From positions 123,381,988 through 123,445,987 of the forward strand of contig CM067082.1 in NCBI GenBank assembly GCA_034008185.1: a stretch of DNA of 64,000 nt. Direction: 5' to 3'. Shown in pieces: positions 50,226 through 63,200 of this stretch. This DNA comes from Gorsachius magnificus (Eukaryota; Chordata; Aves; Pelecaniformes; Ardeidae). Below the pieces are notes generated by a model. The model saw only the letters and a program-made list of their open reading frames with translations. It was not told the DNA's origin and made no database searches. Both the position numbers and the translations under genes were made by a program. Each line of letters opens with the position of its first letter. Within the stretch, counting starts at the first letter, position 1.

Positions 50226-53200
50226 CCTCAAACAAAACCTACTGCTTAGCAGCCAAAGGATTTTTCTTCCTTTACTTTTTCTATGGTTTTGGGCACAGAT
50301 AAACCTTTAGGAATAAAGCCTTCTGTAACAGTGATTTTCACTGTGGGCTAGATGCTGTGCAAAGAAGGACCTCTTTTGGATCATTTGCAGCCTTCACAGA
50401 CCAGTTCAAGACTGCTAATTCTTGTAATATTTTCAAATTCATACTGCTAAGTTCAGTTGAAGAGTTCTAGATTTTCCTAACAAACCTGGCAAACCAAGAC
50501 GTGCAGTCAGTTTCCAACTTTATTGAATTCATGAATAGTTTCATTTTATTCAAATCTTTCGTTTTCTTTTTTTGGGGGGATATATAGGTGGAAGGAGGTG
50601 ATATTTATTACACCTACTGGAAAAAAAATCATATCTTCTTTTAAAATCTTTTTACAGAAAGAAACTTCAGGATGCCAGCTGAGGAGTCAAGCATTCAAGA
50701 AGGACCTAAATATAAGTATTTTAGCACTGGTGGCTGGCCACCTACTCCCATGCAGATCTGCTTGGGTGCAAAGACTACCATGCAAAAGCTTTCTGGCCAT
50801 TCCCCATTAAACAAGGCAGATATCGGTGTGGCCCATCAGCTCTTCCACATGTCATCTCTTCTACAGAACCTCTGACTGCAGTAATGGGCCGACACGTGTC
50901 AAAAGAAGGGAACATAAGAACATATGGAAAAATCACATTTAAATGCAGCAAAATAGTCAAAGATGCATTTTAGACATTTAAGAAAGCCAAAACGTTTGTT
51001 TAGGGCACTAGCATATTATGTAAAACCCAGAAAACACTACGGTACCTACACTCAGAAGGCTCCAGACTATCCAGGGATGTAGACTGGAGAAAGGAGATGC
51101 AAACAGATCGAGCCAACAGCCTTTAATGGCCAAAAGTCTACAGTCTAAGGAATTTCCTTTATCATCTGTTGCTCTTTGCCTGAAGCAAAAACATAAAAGT
51201 GTTGGTTAGATTTAATTAATTGAAAAACACCTGAATATTCAATGTATGGCACCTCTGCCTTCTTCATTTATCACTAAATACTCCAGCAAACTGCCTTTGC
51301 TATCACCGGCCTTGTCCAAAACCTGGAGATCCCAGTTAAGTATCCTAAAATATCTGTCAAAGTCCAGTTACGCTTTGTTGTTGATTCCAGCAGTTACAGT
51401 GAGGAACCTTAGGTGAACCCAGCAAGACCGCAAATCCCAAGTGCAGATGAAATAAGCCACAACGACACAAACACAAGACACAGAGCAAGCTTCATGTGCA
51501 GATTTACTCGTCTACACTTGGGATTTGCTCTTTACCTTAGGGTAAAGTACCAGCGAAGGCAGAGCCAGTGTCACTCCTCCCTTGCTTCCCAGGTTAGCCA
51601 GCATTCGCGTTGCAGTAGGCTGGAGTCAAACATCCTCACTCCCTAACACATTTATCCATGTGGTTGCTACTAGCTCCAAGCAACTGTCACTAAAGCAAGC
51701 TTAATAATGCATGTAGCCCATTTGTGATTATACACTCTGAAAAATGCTTCAAATACCGCATCACTTGTTCACTCTGTAGTGAAGGAAGCAGCGCCACGCC
51801 AACCACTCCATTTGGTCATGCAAGCACACATGAAAAGACAGGAAAAAGACGTTAAGAAAATGCTCCTAATTCAAGGGTCTGATGACGAGATATTTCCCAG
51901 CAAATAGCGTTTGGATTTCAAAACAGAGAAGTAAAAAAAGCCCTGACTTTAGTAGCATTAACTTCAGTAAGCTTTGGTAGAGAAGCATGGCAAAAAATAC
52001 CGGAGACGTTCCAATATTTACAGATGCAGCTGTCTCCCTTTAAATTAGCAAGTTTAAAAGAAAGCTAAAACACAAAGTGCAAAACCTTATTAAAAATATC
52101 ACATAATAAGGCTGATCAAAACTTAATTGTGACTTGGTTAAATTCTCTCATAACAGTTAAAACTGTAAAGTTTGTTACTAGAGTGGCCCAGGTCTGGGAT
52201 TTCCTTCCTGAGACAGTACCAGCAGAAATGGTTAAAAAGCACTGCATAGCAAAGCTAATTGAAAAAAAAAAAAAGCTTTCCAGAGGTATAGGAGGGGTGT
52301 TCAGAGGGAGGCAATTACTGCTTACAATCTGAATATGTAAGGGGCTATTTTGAGTGGCATTATCTGTTCCCTCTCTTTCTCCCACACAAAGCAATCCTTC
52401 TCACGATGAGCAGCGCTGCTGAAGTTAACAAGGCAGATCCAAACAAACTTGTTTGCTACCCAACAAGCCCCTCAGTTCAGATGGGTCTGTCCCCTCCTGG
52501 TGCACTTTCACAGTTGGATGAAGATGATGCAAACCCAAGTTGTCACCGGAAGGGGTAGAGCTGCCCCCAGCGATACACACGCTCCTGCCCGGTGCCAGCA
52601 GTCGTGCTCACACGACCACCTAGACAGCCAGATCCACAAGCTGACACACAGTTGAAAACTAGCCCTGAAAAATAAGGTTGCTGGCTAACTGAAAACAGAT
52701 TCATCACGCTGCACAGCTGCCCAGGGAAGAGGGGTACAGAGCTCCACCTTCCACCTGACCATCCCCTTGAGAAGTCCTATTTAATCTCCTCTTCTCTACG
52801 TCCCATCCCTACAGTGTGATGATACTTAAAATTACCTGGATCCCTATTGATTAGCACTTTAAATAAAACACCGTTGTAAAACTTCTCGGAATACACAAAA
52901 GCACAAATCTTCCTTTACTTTTAGGGCAGCTTCTTGAGGACATTTATCTTAGGACCACATTCAGCAGAATGAATCAAAGTTTTCTTGCTCTTTATGTCTA
53001 CCTTCTCTGGTTTACCTGGTTTCATGTAACTGGGACATTCAGCACAAGTTACACAAACACAGGTATGTAAGATTAATGTCAGAAGATAAATGAAATGTGA
53101 CAAATTATTATCTGAGTTGCGTTTATTATCAACAGACTATGAGTTGGTCATCAACTCATTAACTAATGATTACTGTCTTCCACACCAAAATCTCTTGAGG

Positions 53201-55218
53201 TTCTGCCTGAAGACGAGAGGTCCCTTGCGGTTAGCAAATAACTTTTTTAAAACTTCAAGGTACAGACAGAAGACAAATAGCAGAAGCTGGAAGAAAACTG
53301 TAGTTCGAATCACAGACACTTCAACCGCTTGGCTTCATCACAGTACGTAGAAGGTTGATCACAGCAAACTCCCATAGAATCTCACACCAGAGATGGGATT
53401 ACACATATACAAAATGAGAGATAGGCACAGTGGGACATCTAAACCACAGATTATCAATAAAACTCTTTCCTTCAAAGGTCTTTCTCAGTGACCACAGAGC
53501 AACCCTGGAAGTGAGTTACATGGGATGAAGTTCCTCCAAGGAAGGGATGGTCCAAGAGTGAGACACTATAGGAACACAGACACTTTGTAAGCCATTTAAG
53601 TCCTGTGTAAGCATAATTTTGGAGGCCTTATGAGAATAAGTATTGCATTGGTCTTTATGGGAATGCATAGAGAAGATGCAAATTAAGTTTAAAATTATAT
53701 TTTTATCACACTTCAGGGCTGTAAGATCTCTGTATAATGAGGTCCACAGGATATGCATAGTGGACAATTCAAACAAAAAGCCAGAGAAATATTATACTTT
53801 CCAATTTCTGAAAATAAAAATAATCAGAGAACAATTATCAAAGTTTGAGCTATGTTTTCCCTTTGAAAAAAGAACAAAAAAAGAGTTGATGAGTGAGTTG
53901 TAAAAATGAATGATTCAGGCTATAACAAGCCTCAGAGGAGGTAAACCTGAATTTAAAACAGTTTTAGAAAAAAAAAAATCTTTGAAGTTGCCAGCCAACC
54001 AGTAAGGGAGGTTTTGCCTCTTACTTGATTACTGGCATGCAAATCACTAAATCCCAACTCTCCTGATGAATCACTGAGTGTGGGTTAACATAAGCCACCA
54101 CTCTACGGTTTTTGTTTCTTCAAAGTTATATATTACGGTCCAATAAACAAAATTTTCCTTGAGTCATCAAGTAGTCAGCTATCAGCATTAGATTTATTCT
54201 CGCTGAAAAGCATTAAGGAAGAGCCGCTCTCACTTAAGCCAAACAACTTAGTTCGTTTTTGCTAAAGTAGACAAGAAATCTAATGTTCTAACAATGGAAA
54301 AGGGCAATTCTTTTCAAGAGCTCATACAACATGGCTGCTTGTAGTGAAAAAAAAAAAAAAAATCAATAAACCAAAATCCTTTCCCAGTACCTCATTCTGA
54401 CAGCTTCCAGGAAAGCAGGAAGTCATCAACACATCTGAGTATCAGATCTGAATCTGAAGGGATCCATTTGCTTAATGATATGATTTATAGCCATTTATTA
54501 CCACAGCTTGTAATCTATACCTGTTCGTTTATGCCACCCATAGCAGTACACAGTGGACCAACAGCATCTATACAGATTTAGCTCTACAGGGAATTTTTGA
54601 TAGCTGTCAATAGCCTATATGGTAATAGCATTTCCAAACAACTACATTCTAGAGAGAAGCTATCACTAGACCCTTGCTGGGAGGGAGAGATAGCTATTAA
54701 ACATAGATCAAACCAGCCATGCAAACATAAAAGACAAAAAAGTTATACATATGTTTATAGAAAATGTCAGTGGAGGAAAGAAAAAACCAAACCAAAGGCT
54801 CAAGGCTAATGGTGACCAGAGGTTTTCAAAGTACATTCACATGCAATAAACAACAGCCTTCACAACTGACAGCATCTGGTCCCTGGCCTTTCACAGTTTA
54901 AAAGGAAAGTAGGTCCTTCAGAGTGAATCAAGGCAAAGAGAGCAGAAACATCTCAGGGAATAAAGTACTCTGTTAATCACTACCACACTGAAGCAGGAAA
55001 AGTGAAAAAATAACTATACTGACTACACTGGGGCCATTTTTACCAGATTTTACCAGAACGTACAATTTGACATGAGAAGTACTCAAACGATCTGGGACTC
55101 AGTTCTCAAAGGTGAAGATGCACCTTCATCTTCATGCAAGATGCATGTCATGGGAATCAGGTGTGTTCAACACCTTTCAGGATTGGGAGCCTGACTACAG
55201 TCAGACAAGAAGTATTTC
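50226..55218. other. Anonymous AT-rich DNA, no gene recognised
   Basis: No known coding or RNA gene. Poly-A runs lie at 52262-52274 and 54347-54362. The plus-strand frame 52129-52332 contains a V.DFLPE-like piece that faintly recalls a LINE C-terminus, but not enough to call. Confidence 0.5.
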
Positions 55219-55785
55219 TGTCCTGGTTTCAACTAGGATAGAGTTAATTTTCTTCCTAGTAGCTGGCATACTTCTGTGTTTTGGATTTAGTACTAGAAGA
55301 ATGTTGATAACACACTGATGTTTTAGTTGTTGCTAAGGAGTGCCTAGACTAGTCAAGGACTTTTTCAGCTTTCCCTGCTCTGCCAGGAGCACAAGAAGCT
55401 GGGAGGGGGCACAGCCAGGACAGCTGACCCCCGCTGGCCAAAGGGCTATTCCAGACCATAGGACATCATGCTTGGGGCAGGGATTTAGCTGGGGGGAGAG
55501 TGACCACTGCTCAGGACAGGTTGGGCATCAGTCAGCAGGTGGTGAGCAATTGTATTGAGCATCACTTGCTTTGTATATTCTATTATTATTATTACTACTA
55601 CTTTTTTTCTTTTCCCTCTACTTTTTTTTTTATTAAACTGCCTTTATCTCAACCCACTAGTTTTACCTTTTTTTTTTTTTCCCCCCTGATTCTCTCCCCC
55701 ATCCCACTGAGGTGGGGGGGGGGGGAGTGCACAAGCACCTGTGTGGTGTTCAGCTGCCTGCCATGTTAAACAACTTCTTTCTCAC
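55219..55785 (+). mobile_element. Solo LTR 1 of an avian endogenous retrovirus family
   Basis: The element opens with TGTCCTGGTTTC and aligns along its full length with the LTR at 56163-56735. Shared landmarks are GATAGAGTTAATTTTCTTC, TGTTGATAACAC, TATTCCA.ACCATA, GTGAGCAATTG, a polyadenylation-type ATTAAA (55632-55637) and a terminal GTTAAAC block (55765-55771). The 3' end is slightly rearranged, with a CTTTCT-rich insertion before CAC. ATTTC occurs at 55214-55218 and again at 55786-55790, a plausible target-site duplication. An ATT/ACT microsatellite, T-runs and a G12 tract (55714-55725) are internal. No gag, pol or env sequence adjoins it. I recall this LTR family as common in neoavian birds. 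Such solo LTRs arise by recombination between the two LTRs of a provirus. Confidence 0.85.
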
Positions 55786-55949
55786 ATTTCTCCTTTCATT
55801 CAATTTACTCTGTGGGTGCTTTGTCAGAACTCAGCCTTGGTAAGAAGCATGTTCTTTCTCATAGATGATCAGCTCTTCACAGATACTACGATTTTTGTGT
55901 TAGTCTATTCCACTCCTGTTTATGGGAAGAAAGGGCTGTTTTCAGAATT
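55776..55949. other. Sequence between LTR 1 and the CR1 fragment
   Basis: No primer-binding site, retroviral coding motif or repeat is recognised here; it looks like ordinary flanking DNA. The first ten bases overlap the ambiguous 3' end of LTR 1. Confidence 0.5.
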
Positions 55950-56116
55950 CCTACAAGTGAGGGAGGTTGTGGAGTCTCCCTCCTTGGAGATATTCAGAAG
56001 CCGTCTGGACATGGTCCTAGGCAACTGGCTCCAGGTGGCTCTGCCTGAGCAGAGGGGTTGGACTAAATGTCCTCCAGGGATACCTTCCAACCTCAACCAC
56101 TCTGTGATTCTGTGAT
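55950..56116 (+). mobile_element. CR1 LINE 3' fragment between the two LTRs
   Basis: The plus strand encodes the end of CR1 ORF2 (REVVESPSLEIFRSRLD, about 55958-56008). A 3' UTR follows with GGGGTTGGACTAAATG and CCTTCCAACCTCAACCACTC, then a tail TGTGATTCTGTGAT ending at 56116. About 165 bp long and heavily 5'-truncated. The tail unit (TTCTGTGA) differs from that of copies 1 and 3, so it is another subfamily. Confidence 0.9.
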
Positions 56117-56162
56117 GTGCAACCTCCTCTCAGATACCTGGAGAGGCATCTGTAGTTCTGAG

Positions 56163-56735
56163 TGTCCTGGTTTCGGCTGGGATAGAGTTAATTTTCTTCA
56201 CAGAAGCTAGCTAGTGCTGTGCTTTGGATTTAGTGCCAGAAGAATGTTGATAACACGCTGATGTTTTTAGTTGTTGCCAAGTAGTGCTCAGACTGTTCGA
56301 GGACTTTTTGAGCTTCTCCTGCTCGGCCAGGTGCATAACAAGCTGGGAGTACAGCACAGCTAGGACCCAAACTGTCCAAAGAGCTATTCCATACCATAGA
56401 ACGTCATGCTCGGGGGGGTGTTTGGTGGGTCGGTCGGTCGCAGGGAGAGTGATCGCTGCTCAGGTACTGATCGCTGCTCAGGACGGGCTGGGCATCGGTC
56501 GGCGGGTGGTGAGCAATTGCATTGAGCATCATTCGTTTTGTATATTCTGTATATTTTGTTACCATTCTCATTATTACTATTATTATTATTTTCTCTTATT
56601 AAACTGTCTTTATCTCAGCCCTCGGCTCTAACCTTTTTCTCCTTCCCGATTCTCTCCCCCATCCCACTGAGGGAGGGGGGGGAGTGAGCGAGCGGCTGCG
56701 TGGTGCTGAGTTGCCAGCCGGGTTAAACCACGACA
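56163..56735 (+). mobile_element. Solo LTR 2, same family, with 5-bp target duplication
   Basis: This LTR starts TGTCCTGGTTTCGG and ends CCACGACA, with the usual TG...CA termini, and is 573 bp long. CTGAG directly precedes it (56158-56162) and directly follows it (56736-56740), a perfect 5-bp target-site duplication. Five bases fit a class III (ERVL-type) integrase, although this is only suggestive. ATTAAA at 56598-56603 is a likely polyadenylation signal. It differs from LTR 1 by an 18-bp internal tandem duplication (56451-56486) and more CpG sites. No internal retroviral sequence follows, so it is a solo LTR. Confidence 0.92.
56451..56486 (+). repeat. 18-bp tandem duplication inside LTR 2
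   Basis: Units 56451-56468 and 56469-56486 share the exact 14-base core GATCGCTGCTCAGG. LTR 1 has only one counterpart (GACCACTGCTCAGG, about 55501). Confidence 0.85.
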
Positions 56736-56740
56736 CTGAG

Positions 56741-59700
56741 TTATAGAGAAAGGCTCCCTGTACAGAGTTAACTTCAGTACAGCAGCTGGCATTTTTGAAG
56801 GACCCATCTAAGGTACACGGCAAGGAAATTCTGTCTTCAGCCCCAGTCTTTCCCAGGGCTATGTGTATCAGTTTGGGATTCATAGCCTTTTCTAGAGGTT
56901 TTCTAGATCACATCAGGTCTGATTATTTCCAAAGCAGAGCAGGAGCTACTTCAGACCTCACCTGTGAGCAGCAGCAACCCCCCATCTTTGTACAACAACG
57001 TCACTGCCCAAGCGCCCCAGTCATGCTGCAGACCATACTTCCACACCCTTGACAGTCAGAGAGGATTCAAATCCACACACCAGAAGTTCCCAAAACTACT
57101 GGGCTTTTGCAGATGCTTAGGGGGAGGAAGACTTCTAGCCCACCAGAAGCCATATTGTTGGACCGCAGTTGTGCTTGTTCTCATGGGTGAAAGAAAACCA
57201 GCAATGTTTTTGCATAGATGGGAAGAGCCATTCCCACTTCAGCACCCTGAGAAGGTGCTGAGAAGGAAATGGATGTCTGGTTCATGCCAGCGCTCTCATT
57301 TCCCATAGGTAAAGGTCATAACCGCCAACCAACCCCGCATGCTTGGGGACAGGATACCACTATCCCCCTTTCACCCATCTTTTTGGGCAGATGTGGCAAT
57401 GACCACTATTTCCAGCAGACCTTTTATGTACCAGCTGCTGTCCTGCAGACACAGGGACTGACCACAGATATCAGGGAAAGCACATGAGCACACCCATCAG
57501 CCCCCAAAGGAGGTTTGGAAACATCTGAAAATTACCTTTTCGGACTTAGGCACCTAATTTTGCTAAACCTTAAATGATTAAACCTTTTTGTAGTTCTCTG
57601 GGATATGACTGCAGGTAGGGACACAAGAACTAGAAAAGACAAGAATGAGAACAGAATATTATTAAACAAGCAATAGAAACATAGGAGAATAAGAATTATG
57701 TAATACCTGAGAGTTTATTAACTCGCTCTCTTTAGCACTCTGCAGTGATAAGTCATGAGGACAGATACAACGGACAAGACTGTTAGTGCCATTTGTGGGC
57801 CAAAAGTTTGAAGAATTGAACAAGATTTGTCATGCCTTTGGAGAAACAAGTATTTCTGCATGTCACTGTTCACATTTGCTGACTGAAACAGGTAAACCTA
57901 CTGAAAAGAGGTATCTAGAGTACTGGATGTTAAATAATGGCAGATTTCTGCAATTTATAATTTCTGCATTTAAAATTCACCCAACTGCAAGCCGAACACA
58001 ATCTCCCTGATGTATCAAATCCTAAGTTTGTCACTAATAACAAATAGTATAAATTTAATCTTGATTCCATAAAATGTTCTTTCTTTTTCTTAGCAATGGC
58101 CGTAAAGAAACACCGTGCTAATAAAGGTAGCAAGATTCATTTCTGAGGATGGTAATACAAAGATGCTTCTCTAGGAGTAATTGTAACATTTACCAAAGAT
58201 GCCCATAGATTTTATTTGCAGACAGGAAGATTATGACTATATAGTCTAGGCTGCTATGAAGCACCAATGACAGACACAACAATTTCTGCATCAAAGTCCA
58301 TAAATTCCTGTTCAGACACTTCCTTACTGTCAGAGGGCTGTCCTGATTTACAGATTTTATATCATGTCGCTATGTTCTTGTGTGACACAATGGCTATTAA
58401 CCCTTTCTGTTAAATACGTACCCCATGTAAGCAGTGTACCTGTGTATACACATATATGGATTTTGAAAATGGCTATAAATTAAGAAATCTTACATCTTTG
58501 AGGAGACTCAATTGAGCCTACACTGAAAACCTAATTGAAGACTCCTCCTCTTCCCCACCTCACACCACCCCTCTCAAATTGAACAAATCAAACCCAAACT
58601 TTTTGTTACCTGATTGCAAGGACCTTATTGTCTGGGCTAACATTCTGACTTCAACTTCTTTGTAAAAGATGGATCACACCTTCAGGACATAAACCCAACC
58701 CAAGTCCTGCACAAATAAGTCTCCATCAGGGCACTGTACCCCATAAATCAGCATTTTCAGTGCCATTAAGATATCTGTTGGCTCTAATACCTTAAAGGAC
58801 ACAAAAGTCTTTCCACAGGGTGGAGCCACCAGGAATGCATATTCCCCACACTGAAAACAGATGCCTAATTGTGCAAATTACATTTATCATCAATACCTGG
58901 AATAAATCCCCTTTCAGTGCCTTCTGTCACAAGGAACACTGAGCTCCATTGAAGCTTTTGAAGGCATCAGTGCTTCACCACGTGAAAGCTGGTAAATGTT
59001 ACAGCTGTATATAGCATCTACTTGATGGGAAACCCCCTCATCTTGATATTATCTTTTTTTTGTGTGTGTGTGATGCAGAATATATCTCCAAATCTAAAGA
59101 ACAAGTTTGAGATGGAAGAGACTGATGGAAGGACTGCTCTGTATCCTAGAGAATTAGACCATATGTTTATTACAGGATTTTCTTAGTCATATGAAAATAC
59201 CACACAAGAAGCTTAAGTTCACCCTGGTTTTCAGTATTAGACAATATATGAAGACATTTCAGGCAGTAAACTTGTGCAATGAAATAAAAAGGAAGAGTTA
59301 TTCATCTGGGATTAAATCATTAAAGTGTTGCAGCTGGAATCCAAATTGTTACCCTGTTCACTTTGAGCACCTTTGTAGGACAGGAGCAAAAGTCTGGCCG
59401 CAAAATTCTGCACTTCTGAAGACTGGACAATTTTCAGAGTATGCAAATACTCAAGGAAAAGTAATCTGTTCCGTTGCCCACAGGCAAACTAGAGTTTAAA
59501 TTTGGTCATCTTAAAACAAGCAAACAAACAAAAAACCCAAACAAACAAAAAGGCCCTCTCCATTTTCTAGCTGTCACTTTCTCTCAAGAAAATCCAAATG
59601 AAGTATTACTGCACCGGTTGCCCAAAGGCATTATTCTCTGCCCTACTTTTTTTTTTTTTCCCTTGAGTAATACCCCCAGATTTTTCTTTATTCTCATCAT

Positions 59701-60112
59701 GGTTTTGTCTAGCAGCAGCCTTGCTACAGCAAATTCAGACAGCACTCCTGTTTCTCAGTCAAAAGTGAGAAGGTACCCAACTACTTTAAGCTCAAGGGAA
59801 ACTGTGAATAATCAGTGTCAGTGACATTCTAGAGAGCACCCAAGTGGCAGATCATCTAAATCCAATCATACAGGGGATCCTTCCAGTCCTCAGTGCAATT
59901 CCATATTGATCAGCGTTCACAGAAACACACCCGTCTTCTTCCAGTGCCGTACAGCCTGATGGGAACCAAAGACACCCAACACTTGGATCACTGACTTGTA
60001 TCAGCGCTGAATCCTGAGCATAATTTCAGGAATGAATGCACAGAACCATAACATTTGCTTCTAAATCAATTTCCTTTACTACCTGTCTGGAAGTTACAGT
60101 GTTTGTACTTAC
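56741..60112. other. Anonymous DNA, no gene recognised
   Basis: No known coding sequence. A (TG) run after T8 lies at about 59056-59071. A (CAAA)-rich tract lies at 59515-59551 and poly-T at 59647-59659. Confidence 0.5.
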
Positions 60113-60282
60113 TTTCTTCTTCATTTTTAAATCATCAGCAGTATAAGCAAGTGGCTTCACAGCTTTGGGTTCAGCAAGAACAAGGTGAGCATTGAATACT
60201 ATTTCAGGATCTCTATGGCATACATTTAATCCTTGATATGTAGGTTTTAGCATCCGAAGTCAAACATTTCTGAGATGATGCC
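60113..60282 (-). other. Candidate exon (minus strand), strong splice signals
   Basis: On the minus strand a long pyrimidine-rich tract (plus-strand 60283-60320) ends in CTCTCCAG, a good 3' splice site. After 170 bp comes AAA followed by GTAAGT (60107-60112), a near-ideal 5' splice site. All three full-length frames contain a stop, so it cannot be an ordinary internal coding exon. From an ATG at 60253 the sequence is open for exactly 47 codons to the donor, which would fit a first coding exon with some 5' UTR. The piece FNAHLVLAEPKAVKPLAY is protein-like but I do not recognise it. It could equally be a non-coding RNA exon or chance. Confidence 0.25.
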
Positions 60283-63200
60283 CTGGAGAGAAGGAGCCAA
60301 AAAGCAAGACAGAACAAGCTGAAGGTTTCATCAGGACAAAGCCAGCGGTAGGTGAAGGTGGGATTTTGAGCAGTGTGCTGTTTTCTTCTGAACATCTGCT
60401 AAGACTGAGGGCACCGACTGATCACCACTGTGTTAGAATGGCTGCTCTGACTACAGTAATTAGTCCTGCAGTTGCTGCATGCAGGTGTTTAATTATCGAG
60501 GTCCTGCTAGCTACATGTTTTTATTAGACTGGCTTTTTCCTTTTGTGGCCTTTCACTGATATGTGTTCAGACTTGATAGGGATGGTGCCCTTGAGAGAGC
60601 GGATCTTTGACCTTCAGGGTTCATTTCAGCCATCCAAAGCAAGCGGAGCGAGACACAAGCGGTCGCAGGCGTGTATGCGCCCCGGGCTGCGTGTCCCAAC
60701 GAGAGCAAAGAGACTGAGCAAACAAAGGTTACTCACTTAGGCATGTCACTAAGGTTTTTATTTCACATGCAATCGAAACCTCCAGAAGGACAAACTACGC
60801 CAAAAAGATCTTTGCTAGTTCCCATAAAACAAGCTTAAACATATAATCTTTTGTTTTACTGCTTTAAACAGTCTCTTAAGCGTCTTTAAAAATCTTGGAG
60901 CTCCTTCTTAAACAACCATTTGTAGTCAGCTTCGCATTTCTTTGCGGGAAGCACACAATTCCTGATTCAATGCTGTGAATAAAACAATCTTCATGCTGAG
61001 AGTGACAACTACGCAGTTAAAGACTGGCACAACCACCTTCACTTCCACAACAAAAAAACCCCAATTGTTTATGTGGTTTGTTACTCTCTCCTCGGGAAGG
61101 CAGGTGATTTGAAAGAAACAGAGCTTAGATTTGGACCAATGGAGTAAGCAATACTCTTAAACATTTCTGCAAATGAAATCCAGTGTTCACTAGCATCTGT
61201 GACTGCTGTTGATTTGCCCATCTCTCCTTCCTTCCTTTCTATAAATGCTTCCAGTGACCACAGCTGAATGTCTCAGGGTTTTATTTCCAAGACCAGCAGG
61301 AGTACAATTCCCTGAAGACATTCACACCAGAAGTTCCAGCACTAAAGCCATCATTTCCATCAGACGTACAATACATTTTATAAAGGCACTCACCCCTGCT
61401 TGAATGATGGCAGATCCATCACATCCAACAGTAAGTTGTCTCCTTAATCACCTCCACTGTTAAGCTCGCACACCACACACACACAGTCCCAAAAAACTAT
61501 TGCAACAGATGGCACCTCAGCATGTTATCCCCTGAATCAGCCTCCTCAATGCTACAGGATGAATGCTGATCTTCAGACCCAATGCTCTCCTCCTTCTGCA
61601 CAGATTCAGCAAAACTGAGCACCATCATCATGAGCATCATTCAAGGTCTTTCACAGTTTGCAAGCTGGCCAAACAGCTATTCCTGCACTCCCACATGAAG
61701 GCAACAGATCAGATGGAAAAGCCCAGTGGGTCAGATCTGGCTCACAGATGCTCCTTCTCAGCTCCATAAATAAGGGACAGAATAGAGTAGCCATCTTGCT
61801 GCTGGAAGTGCCACTGGTGTGACCATTCCCACAAGGGAAACACCACAAGGAGCAAGATGTCCCCCAAGCACATCAGACACTAATGCAGACACTCAGCTTG
61901 CCCTTCCCCACCTTTAAAAGCAAAATTATGAAACCCCCTCACCATGTGCACAAGAACGACAGAGGCATTTTTATTAATGAAGGCTGTCAATCAAGACCAG
62001 CTCTTTATCTAAAGGATGTGATTTAATCAAATGGGAATTAATCCAGGGAAGCCTTACAAACTGAGCTATGGAGGAGTCCAGACCTGACGACTTGGTGCCT
62101 CTGTCACCAGTGTGAAATTGGACACAGAACACTGAGCATGTGAAGCCCATGATGGATGGACACCTAACCTACACCCCATCCCCACCGCTGGCAGCTTCTG
62201 GGCGCCCTGGGATGCAGAGACAGAAGGCTCTTCTCCTGGCTGCCATGGTTTGGCGCTCAGAGACCTCAGGAACATGGTTAAAGAAAACTGGGGTGTAGGC
62301 CTCCACTCAACAGCCATGACATTGTACCCAGAAGCTGTTCATTCAAAACCTTCAGCTAGAACTACCCTAGCCATAAAATAAACAAAACCCACAGTTGTGT
62401 GCATAGTGTTGGCTTTACAAATCTGCGACGGAAGCACTGAAGGTTGCAGCTTTTGTTTTACTCCTAGTAAAACAGGAACATCACCTGATGCTAGAAAGGG
62501 CAGAGTACACACATGCATGACTACTCCCATGAGACTGCCACAGGTTTGCTCCATCCTCACTACCCAAATTTGTGGACATACACAAGATATACATGAAACG
62601 CATTTGTAGAAACATCAGGATTAATTCCATAGAGCGCACAAGAGTAGCGCTGGGTTTACACCTCGGACCAGCCCAGCAGATGCTTTGTGTCTCCCCTTGT
62701 TTCAGATCCAGCCTTCACCCACAGAGGGATGTCCAGGCACCGCCTGTGGCCAGAGGAATGCGCCTGCAGAGGCCCAAAATGGGAGGCCATTACACTACCC
62801 CTGTACCCACAGAGCACATGCTGGCCACAGATAGTACCGAAAAGAGCGGTATCAGGCACAATTTGCCTGAAAATTGCTTTCCTTTGCAATAAGCTGCACC
62901 ACATGAGGAGATTTGCCGATGGAGCGCAGTGGGAAATCTGAGCTGTCAAAGGGATGAGCGAAGCTCACCCGGACAACCTCTCATCCGCCTATGTGGTCAC
63001 TTCCTTAACGTAAGGATTTTACGTGACCTCTGTCTCTCCCAATGAAAGTAACATCTCTATCCACAAAGCAGAACCCTTGTTTTTATTCATCAAGATTTCA
63101 GAAACAAAAATACAGGTCTGAGCAATTATCCTCGGAGAAAAAGCAACAGCAAAACTGGAATGCATTAGCCATAAATGAGGCAATTAAGTCTAACCTTTGC

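Noticed and set aside
52129..52332. Plus-strand frame resembling a LINE ORF2 C-terminus
   Set aside because: Only a DFLPE-like word is shared. The surrounding blocks expected for CR1 or L2 are missing.
53296..53318. GTTCGAATC word like a tRNA B box
   Set aside because: No A box at the right distance and no cloverleaf can be drawn.
55219..56735. Single deleted provirus with 5' and 3' LTRs
   Set aside because: Separate target duplications, a CR1 fragment and no retroviral sequence between the LTRs.
57530..57570. TTAGGCACCTAA word resembling an old reptile/avian repeat
   Set aside because: Too short to separate from chance.
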